A stretch of 18,138 nt of DNA, taken from assembly GCA_964583765.1 (NCBI GenBank), contig CAZOWW010000114.1, positions 1 through 18,138 of the forward strand, in the 5' to 3' direction. Shown here piece by piece: positions 8,101-12,825 of the stretch. The DNA comes from CAZOWW01 sp964583765. Lineage in GTDB: Bacteria > Actinomycetota > Actinomycetes > Actinomycetales > Kineosporiaceae. The translations under genes and the position numbers were made by a program. How positions within the stretch are numbered: the stretch's first letter is position 1; every line of letters begins with the position of its first letter. The notes under the pieces were generated by a model that was not told where the DNA came from, made no database searches, and worked only from the letters and a program-made list of their open reading frames with translations.

Positions 8101-8547
8101 GAGGGGGTCCCGCAGACGGGCGGCTCGCACCTGCTCGCCCGCGGCGGTGCCGACCTCCCGGACCAGGGCGGGGTCCCAGGTGGCGCCGAGCCCGATCGCC
8201 TGCGGGAACACCGTCACCGGGCCGAGCCAGGCCGCGCCGTGCAGCGCTTCGGTCCCGGTGCGGAAGGCGGCGAGCCCCAGGCGGGGGACGGGCGCGGCCC
8301 ACTGGTGCAGCAGGGCGACCTTCTCCGCGACGTCCAGTCGACCCAGCAGGTCCTCCGCCCGGACCGTGAACTCGAGGTCCGGGTCCTGGTAGGGCGGGAG
8401 CGGGGGACGGCGTTCAGGGGCGGCCCGCAGCCCCTCCGGCTCCGAGGCTTCCGGCCCGGGCGCTGCGCTCCGGGACGCTGCGGTCGCCGACGAGGTTCCC
8501 GTCTCGTCCTTCGGAGCCCGGGGAGTCTGGGGAGCGGGGGCGACCAT
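5185..8547 (-). CDS. Multidomain GH3 beta-glycosidase (beta-glucosidase/beta-xylosidase type)
   Basis: Large (1120-residue) family 3 glycoside hydrolase. Order of parts: a Pro/Ala-rich N-terminal tail (1-50); the (beta/alpha)8 domain (about 60-385) with RDPRWGRNEEGYSEDP, Lys207-His208 and the nucleophile Asp292 in VCSDAQA; a linker with four hexapeptide repeats (413-436); the alpha/beta sandwich domain (about 465-820). That domain carries a fascin/beta-trefoil-like insertion (about 570-656, LTLRHSASRCFVGVD and GAQHYVRLD) and the acid/base region GRETEDR (Glu692/Glu694). A fibronectin-III-like domain (NIGERAGSEVVQVYTG) and a C-terminal beta-sandwich resembling CBM6 follow. There is no signal peptide, so it is probably cytoplasmic. 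The ATG at 8547 has a strong GGAGGT (8554-8559) upstream. It is first gene of the minus-strand operon, coupled to GH42. The exact sugar is not readable from sequence; beta-glucosidase acting on a glucan backbone is favoured by context. Confidence 0.9.
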   Translation of the reverse strand: MVAPAPQTPRAPKDETGTSSATAASRSAAPGPEASEPEGLRAAPERRPPLPPYQDPDLEFTVRAEDLLGRLDVAEKVALLHQWAAPVPRLGLAAFRTGTEALHGAAWLGPVTVFPQAIGLGATWDPALVREVGTAAGEQVRAARLRDPLVGLVVWAPVVNLLRDPRWGRNEEGYSEDPRLTITMAVAYGWGLRGDDPRYLRTAPILKHFLAYNHETDRDVSDVSLRSRVLREYELPVFTEPLVAGAATGVMPAYNLVNGRPNHVGPHLRLLRAQVRAAVDDPAAAELFVCSDAQAPSNLVDTEHHFEDHVSSHAAALRAGVDSFTDNSEDTAPTIARITGALDRGLLTVEDVDRAVRRQLLLRLRLGEFDPDRDPFVPRDLSPLDPSTYRDLAHRAAAAQVVLLRNAPCAQGSTALPESKVFPESTALPESTALPESAGSITPARNLSPRPEVDGGTVIATDDGGALLPLQLPAGARVAVLGPLAATVHQDWYSGELVDPLTIADSLTAALALEGVTVTTTEGLDRVHLTVAATGAVIGVEDAAVLRAVAAASPADAGASTSDPDPFDFDLTDWGQDVLTLRHSASRCFVGVDADRLLVADRPRPDGWVVQETFRLDDGPDGTVLLWHHGAQHYVRLDTASGRLVADAAGPRQATPFRTTVTSSGRAAAETAARSADLAVVVLGNDPHLNGRETEDRRTLALPPDQDALLRAVTAVCPRTVLVIMSSYPYAIDWAAEHVPAIVWTSHAGQETGRALADVLRGVREPAGRLPQTWHRSDTALPHLLDYDLIGSRRTYLYDPQPALFPFGHGLTYTRFHHGTPQVVLAQATEDTAPARTLVRVTVPVTNIGERAGSEVVQVYTGPLPPHPDRPARRLQGFTRVQLAPWAVAAAVVEFPLERLAHWDPLEQDWQMDAGDHEVAVGGSSAGPHRLAVLHVPGRVRTSYTLLSRSVPAAHFDDHGGVMLVETDPVAGTVPDPATSSLSAAAGDDGAESLKDKDRGTKDDGLLADAVTAPSGRGWVLFRQVDLRPPTSALAPGTTVVEAVITLHAASEHPGRVEVCLAGADGDALLGEVEVPATGGRHRLREVTGRLQVPAVVGDLRLVLHGGVRLERFRIDPEEG
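7238..7309. repeat. Four tandem 18-bp repeats within the GH3 gene
   Basis: Four consecutive 18-nt units start at 7238, 7256, 7274 and 7292. The first two are identical and the other two are diverged. On the minus strand they encode TALPES, KVFPES, TALPES, TALPES, a Pro/Glu/Ser linker between the two catalytic-module domains of GH3. The unit preserves reading frame, so copy number could vary without breaking the protein. Confidence 0.9.
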
Positions 8548-8627
8548 GCGCGGACCTCCGGACTGGTGTGCGGACGATCCAGATCACGGTACGCCCGGGG
8601 ATTGGCCCGGGCATCGGTCGCCCGGCG

Positions 8628-8641
8628 TCGAAGCGGTTCGA
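8628..8641. promoter_or_regulatory. LacI-family-type operator, GH3 side
   Basis: The sequence TCGAAGCGGTTCGA is a near-perfect 14-bp palindrome (one mismatched pair at the centre). It has the central CG and A/T-containing arms typical of LacI/GalR-family operators in actinomycetes. It overlaps the predicted -10 region of the minus-strand GH3 promoter, so binding would block that promoter. It matches the second site 120 bp away. Confidence 0.65.
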
Positions 8642-8669
8642 CCGTGCCATTGGACCCGGTCCGTGTCAA
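8641..8669 (-). promoter_or_regulatory. Predicted promoter of the GH3-GH42 operon
   Basis: On the minus strand a perfect TTGACA (8669-8664) is followed by a 17-nt spacer and a weak -10 (CACGGT, 8646-8641). The -35 is convincing and the -10 is poor. The operator at 8628-8641 begins on the last base of the -10. The mRNA leader would be about 90 nt. Confidence 0.4.
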
Positions 8670-8708
8670 GGGTGGGGAAGCCGGTCGAGACCTATACTCA
8701 CCCGCGTC

Positions 8709-8737
8709 TTGTCGCCGCCCGAGGAGTGGCGTAATCT
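8709..8737 (+). promoter_or_regulatory. Predicted promoter of the ABC transporter operon
   Basis: TTGTCG (8709-8714) and TAATCT (8732-8737) are separated by 17 nt, an acceptable sigma-70-like arrangement. Transcription would start near 8744, immediately before the operator at 8748-8761, giving a leader of about 310 nt. A TATACT at 8693-8698 has no matching -35 and is less likely. Confidence 0.35.
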
Positions 8738-8747
8738 CCCGCCAACT

Positions 8748-8761
8748 TCGAAGCGCTTCGA
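8748..8761. promoter_or_regulatory. LacI-family-type operator, transporter side (perfect palindrome)
   Basis: TCGAAGCGCTTCGA is a perfect 14-bp palindrome with the central GC step and symmetry of LacI-family operators. It sits just downstream of the predicted plus-strand transcription start. Its centre is 120 bp from the centre of the related site at 8628-8641, so one repressor could control both divergent operons and might loop between the sites. No LacI-family gene lies in this window. Confidence 0.75.
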
Positions 8762-9056
8762 TGCTGATCGCCTGAACAGAACACCGGCCGGGAGTGTGCC
8801 ATCACTGGCCGTAGTTTGCTCATTACTGTGCGGTTACCGGTCGTGCGTCCGGGGTTGGTCGGTCTGGAAGACCGGCAGCGGCCAGGACCGGTGTAGCACT
8901 GTGGCGAGCGCTGGTTCCGGTGCCCGGCGTGCCGGTGTTGTGTGCCCGAGCGGGAGCACACCACGACTCGGTCCAGGCCGAGGCCCGGCCGGCGGCAGGA
9001 ATCGAGCGGATCGTGCATGCAGCGCCAGGAAGACATCACGGAAGGGTTCACCGACG
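8762..9056 (+). other. Long leader region before the binding-protein gene
   Basis: About 295 nt without a convincing gene. It can form a small hairpin (CGGTCT at 8860-8865 with AGACCG at 8869-8874) and a larger one (8937-8945 with 8956-8964, one mismatch, 10-nt loop). The latter lies about 90 nt before the start codon. I recognise no known riboswitch class. It may only set transcript stability or hold another promoter. Confidence 0.4.
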
Positions 9057-10715
9057 ATGGGTACCTACCGCACCGACCTGTCCCGCAGGTCGTTTCTGCT
9101 GACCGTGGCCGGCGGGGCCATGGCCGCCCCCCTGCTGGCCTCGTGCTCCAGCAGCACCAAGAAGACCTCCGGAGCCTCCGGTGCGGCGGGTCCGGCCACG
9201 TTGGCGGCGATCCTGCCCGCCTACGTGCCCAGCACCCTGGTCACCCCTGACATCCCCAGCGTGAACGGGTCCGATCCCGCCTACCTGAAGTACCCGACGA
9301 ACCCGGTGAAGACGGTCACCGCGGTGCCCGGGCGCGGCGGCCGCTACACGGCGATCACCCCGTTGTGGGGCGCGATCCCGCCGGCCAGCGGCAACCACTA
9401 CTACGACGCCATGAACCAGGCTCTCGGCGCGACCCTGAGCGTGAAGCCGGCGAACGGCAACTCGTACAACCAGGTGCTGCCCACGCTGTTCACGGGCGAC
9501 AAACTGCCCGACTGGATCGACATCCCCGGGTGGAACACGAACGTCCTGGACTTCGGCAAGGCCGTGGAGGCCAAGTTCGTCGACCTGACGCCCTACCTGT
9601 CCGGGGAGAACGTCAAGAAGTACCCCAACCTCGCGAACGTGCCGAGCAATGCCTGGCAGGCGGGTGTGTGGAACGGGAAGCTCTTCGGCATCCCCTGCTA
9701 TCCGTCCAATATCGTGGTGGCCGGAGCGATCTACTACCGCAAGGACATCTTCGCCGCCCGCGGCCTGTCCGAGCCCACCTCGGCCGACGAACTCTTCGCC
9801 CTGGGCGCCGAACTGACCGACGCCAAGGCCAAGCGCTGGGCCTTCGACGACCTGTGGACCTACCTGGGGCAGCCCTTCGACATCCCCAACAAGTGGGCGA
9901 TCGACAGCACCGGCAAGCTGATCCACAAGTACGAGACCCCCGAGTTCCTGGCCGCGGCCGACTTCGCCCGCAAGCTCGCCTCCGCCGGGTACGTGCACCC
10001 CGACGCCATCGCGGGCAACACCAACGACGCCAAGCAGCGCTTCCAGAGCGGGCAGGTCGCGGTCTACGGCGACGGCACCGGCGCGTGGGGCGGCATGGTG
10101 GTCGCGCAGGCCCAGGCCGGGGACAAGACGTTCCAGATGCAGGCCATGTCGCCCTTCGCGGCGGAGGCCGGCAAGACGCCTCGCGTCGCGCTCGGGAACG
10201 GCGCCGGGATGTTCAGCTACCTGAACAAGAAGCTGTCCAAAGACAAGATCGAGGAACTGCTCGCGATCGCCGACTACCTGGCGGCGCCCTTCGGCTCGCT
10301 CGAGTACACGCTGATCAACTACGGGCCGGATGCCGACCACACCGTGACCGCGAGCGGCCCGCAGCTGAACCCGACCGGGCAGAAGGAGGTCGCGACCACC
10401 TTCCAGTTCCTGGCGACCTGCCCGAGCGTGACCGTACAGCCGGGCTACCCGGACTGGGTGCGCGCCTACGCGACCTGGCAGGCGGACGCCGCGGGCAAGG
10501 CCTACAAGCCGGTCTTCTACGACATGAACATCACCGAGCCCGCGCAGTACTCCAGCATCGGACAGCAGGTCGAGGACACGATCCTGGACGTCGTCCACGG
10601 TCGGAAGCCCGTCTCGGCCCTGCAGTCCTCGGTGGCCCAGTGGCGCCGCAGCGGTGGGGACGCCCTTCGCGACTTCTACGAGCAGGTCCGTCAGCAGTAC
10701 GGCACCGGTCAGTAG
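9057..10715 (+). CDS. ABC transporter sugar-binding lipoprotein (LplA-like, extracellular family 1)
   Basis: Substrate-binding protein of 552 residues, long as is usual for the LplA/YtcQ-type group that handles complex oligosaccharides. The N-terminus has a twin-arginine motif (SRRSFL, residues 9-14), a hydrophobic stretch and the lipobox LASC with Cys30, so it is probably Tat-exported and lipid-anchored outside the membrane. The mature part starts with a Ser/Lys/Gly-rich tether, then family features such as YTAITPLWGAIPP, LFTGDKLPDWIDIPGW and AWQAGVWNGKLFGIP. The start is the ATG at 9057, 10 nt after GGAAGGG (9040-9046); the frame is open far upstream to 8568, but no signal peptide would result. 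Two matching permease genes follow. No ATPase is nearby, as expected where a shared MsiK-type ATPase is used. In context a branched plant oligosaccharide, possibly xyloglucan-derived, is the likely ligand. Confidence 0.92.
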   Translation: MGTYRTDLSRRSFLLTVAGGAMAAPLLASCSSSTKKTSGASGAAGPATLAAILPAYVPSTLVTPDIPSVNGSDPAYLKYPTNPVKTVTAVPGRGGRYTAITPLWGAIPPASGNHYYDAMNQALGATLSVKPANGNSYNQVLPTLFTGDKLPDWIDIPGWNTNVLDFGKAVEAKFVDLTPYLSGENVKKYPNLANVPSNAWQAGVWNGKLFGIPCYPSNIVVAGAIYYRKDIFAARGLSEPTSADELFALGAELTDAKAKRWAFDDLWTYLGQPFDIPNKWAIDSTGKLIHKYETPEFLAAADFARKLASAGYVHPDAIAGNTNDAKQRFQSGQVAVYGDGTGAWGGMVVAQAQAGDKTFQMQAMSPFAAEAGKTPRVALGNGAGMFSYLNKKLSKDKIEELLAIADYLAAPFGSLEYTLINYGPDADHTVTASGPQLNPTGQKEVATTFQFLATCPSVTVQPGYPDWVRAYATWQADAAGKAYKPVFYDMNITEPAQYSSIGQQVEDTILDVVHGRKPVSALQSSVAQWRRSGGDALRDFYEQVRQQYGTGQ

Positions 10716-10740
10716 GTCCGGCCGCGGTACGGAACCGGTC
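10681..10740 (+). repeat. 30-bp tandem duplication spanning the stop codon of the binding-protein gene
   Basis: Bases 10681-10710 and 10711-10740 match at 25 of 30 positions. In the second copy the CAG codon of the first copy is TAG, and this is the stop codon of the binding protein. The duplicated segment encodes QVRQQYGTG in copy one. Confidence 0.75.
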
Positions 10741-10748
10741 GGCGGGAC

Positions 10749-10774
10749 GGCGCGGTCGTCGGAGCGACCGCGCC
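10749..10774 (+). terminator. Intercistronic hairpin between binding protein and permease
   Basis: A perfect 10-bp G/C-rich stem (10749-10758 with 10765-10774) and a 6-nt loop, not followed by a T-tract. Hairpins at this position in binding-protein/permease operons usually protect the upstream message or attenuate readthrough, giving more binding protein than permease. That role is inferred here. Confidence 0.6.
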
Positions 10775-10819
10775 GAGCGGATCGAGCGTCAGGCAAGTGC
10801 GTCAGGAAGAGGGACCACC

Positions 10820-11821
10820 ATGAAAAAGGGAGTCGGGGCCACCGACCACTCCCCGGAGGCCGCACCCCCGGAGGACCTCCCGGAGGTGCGGCCGGCGCCG
10901 CCCGCGGCACCGGCCTGGACCCGTTGGGCACGGCTGCGACGCGACCGCTCGCTCATCCTGATGACCCTGCCGGCCGTGGGGTTGCTGCTGATCTTCAACT
11001 ACGTGCCCATGGGCGGCACGGTGATGGCCTTCCAGCAGTACGACATCTACTCGGGGTTCTGGCACAGCCCCTGGGTGGGCCTGGACAACTTCACGCGCTT
11101 GTTCGGTGACCCCGACTTCTGGAAGGCGCTGGAGAACACCCTGGTGATCAGCTTCTTCCAGCTGGTGTTCTTCTTCCCGATCCCCATCGTGCTCGCCCTG
11201 GTGCTCAACAGTGTCAGCAGCCGGCGCCTGCGCTCGATCGTGCAGAGCGTGGTCTACCTGCCGCACTTCTTCTCCTGGGTGCTCGTCATCACGATCTTCC
11301 AGCAGATGCTCGGCGGAGCGGGTCTGATGAACACCCTGCTGCGTCAGCACGACCTGGGCACCTTCGACGTGATGACCAATCCGCACACCTTCCTCCTGCT
11401 GGTGACCTCGCAGGCCATCTGGAAGGAGGCCGGCTGGGGGATCATCGTCTTCCTCGCCGCGCTGGCGGCCGTGGATCCCGTGCTCTACGAGGCGGCCGCG
11501 GCGGACGGCGCGGGCCGGTGGCGCCGGATGTGGCACATCACCCTGCCCGGCATCCGCGGCGTCGTCGTCCTGATGCTCGTGCTGCGCCTGGGCAACGCCC
11601 TCACCGTGGGCTTCGAGCAGATGCTGGTCCAGCGCGCCGCGGTCGGGCGGGACGCGTCCGAGGTGCTCGACACGTTCTCCTACTACTACGGCGTGGTCAA
11701 CAACGACTACGGCTACGGCGCCGCGGCGGGCCTGTTCAAGGGCGTGATGTCGCTGATCCTCATCCTCGCCGCGAACCGGCTCGCACACGCCTTCGGAGAG
11801 GACGGGTTGTACCGGCGATGA
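10820..11821 (+). CDS. ABC transporter permease, LplB type
   Basis: Integral membrane subunit of a CUT1 sugar importer, 333 residues. A charged, Pro-rich cytoplasmic N-terminus (about 45 residues) precedes about six membrane segments, starting with LILMTLPAVGLLLIFNYVPM. The family signature FQQYDIYSGFWHSPWVGLDNF follows, and the cytoplasmic EAA loop starts at Glu224 (EAAAADGAGRWRRMWHITLPGI region), which docks the ATPase. The start ATG at 10820 is preceded by GGAAGAGGG with a 6-nt gap. It lies 104 nt after the binding-protein stop, across the hairpin at 10749-10774, and its TGA overlaps the next ATG (ATGA). It would form a heterodimer with the following permease. Confidence 0.93.
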   Translation: MKKGVGATDHSPEAAPPEDLPEVRPAPPAAPAWTRWARLRRDRSLILMTLPAVGLLLIFNYVPMGGTVMAFQQYDIYSGFWHSPWVGLDNFTRLFGDPDFWKALENTLVISFFQLVFFFPIPIVLALVLNSVSSRRLRSIVQSVVYLPHFFSWVLVITIFQQMLGGAGLMNTLLRQHDLGTFDVMTNPHTFLLLVTSQAIWKEAGWGIIVFLAALAAVDPVLYEAAAADGAGRWRRMWHITLPGIRGVVVLMLVLRLGNALTVGFEQMLVQRAAVGRDASEVLDTFSYYYGVVNNDYGYGAAAGLFKGVMSLILILAANRLAHAFGEDGLYRR

Positions 11822-12825
11822 GCATCCTGCGTGCAGACTCCTCCGGCCCCGGAAGGTTCTCCGGTGCGGCCCCGTCCCCCGGTTCCGCCCGGTCCTCCGC
11901 GTCCGGACGCCAGGGCTCGCGCAGCGAGCGACCGGTCTGGGAGGAGCCGCCGACCCTCGTCGGACAGACGGCCAAGGGCACCACCCTCGGCGTGGTCATG
12001 GCGGTGATCCTGGTACCCATCTACAGCATCGTGCTGACGAGCTTCTCCACCCAGCACGCGGTGAACGTCGCCGGGGGGCTGGTGCTGGTGCCCCACGGGC
12101 TCACCCTGAACGCCTACCGGGAGATCATCTCCGGCGGGGTGGTCTCCCGGGCGCTGGTGGTGAGCCTGACGATCACGGCGATCGGCACCCTTCTCTCGAT
12201 GGTCGTCACCGTGCTCGCCGCCTACGGGCTCTCCCGGCAGGGCTCGTTCGGGCACCGCTTCCTGCTGATGATCATGATCATCACCATGTTCTTCAGTGGC
12301 GGCCTCATCCCGAGCTTCCTGGTGGTGTCCTGGTTGGGCGGGTACGACCAGTACTGGGCGCTGATCGTTCCCAGCGCCATCTCGGTGTTCAACATCCTGG
12401 TGATGCGGTCCTTCTTCTCCAGCACCGCCCCCGAACTGATCGACAGCGCCCGGATCGACGGCGCCGGCGAATGGCGCATCCTCTGGTCGATCGTCCTGCC
12501 CACGTCCCGGGCGGTCACCGCGGTGATCTCGCTGTTCTACGCGGTCGGCTACTGGAACTCCTTCTTCAACGTGCTGCTCTACATGCCGGCGGACAGCGAG
12601 AAGTGGCCGCTGCAGATGGTGCTCTACAACTACGTCACCCAGGGCTTCACGATGGCCGGCACCGGCACCACCGGTGTGGGCAACTACCTGGGGCATCAAC
12701 AGGTCGCCCCGCTGTCCCTGCAGATGGCCGTCGTGGTGCTCACCCTGGTCCCCATCATGCTCGTCTACCCGTTCGTCCAGAAGCACTTCACCAAGGGCAT
12801 GCTGCTGGGAGCGGTGAAGGGCTGA
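11818..12825 (+). CDS. ABC transporter permease, LplC/YtcP type
   Basis: Second permease subunit of the CUT1 importer, 335 residues. After a Ser/Gly/Arg-rich N-terminus (about 45 residues, probably cytoplasmic and disordered) come six predicted membrane segments and the LplC-type signatures SFSTQHAVN, GLTLNAY, FFSGGLIPSFLVV and YWNSFFNVLLYMPADSEKWPLQ. The EAA loop is DSARIDGAGEWRILWSIVLP from about residue 209. The ATG at 11818 overlaps the LplB-type stop by 4 nt, so translation is coupled. The final base of its TGA is the first base of the GH95 start codon, tying transporter and hydrolase in one operon. Confidence 0.93.
   Translation: MSILRADSSGPGRFSGAAPSPGSARSSASGRQGSRSERPVWEEPPTLVGQTAKGTTLGVVMAVILVPIYSIVLTSFSTQHAVNVAGGLVLVPHGLTLNAYREIISGGVVSRALVVSLTITAIGTLLSMVVTVLAAYGLSRQGSFGHRFLLMIMIITMFFSGGLIPSFLVVSWLGGYDQYWALIVPSAISVFNILVMRSFFSSTAPELIDSARIDGAGEWRILWSIVLPTSRAVTAVISLFYAVGYWNSFFNVLLYMPADSEKWPLQMVLYNYVTQGFTMAGTGTTGVGNYLGHQQVAPLSLQMAVVVLTLVPIMLVYPFVQKHFTKGMLLGAVKG

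Noticed and set aside
8628..8645. tRNA-like T-loop (GGTTCGACC)
   Set aside because: No matching acceptor, D or anticodon arms nearby; the stretch is explained by the operator palindrome.
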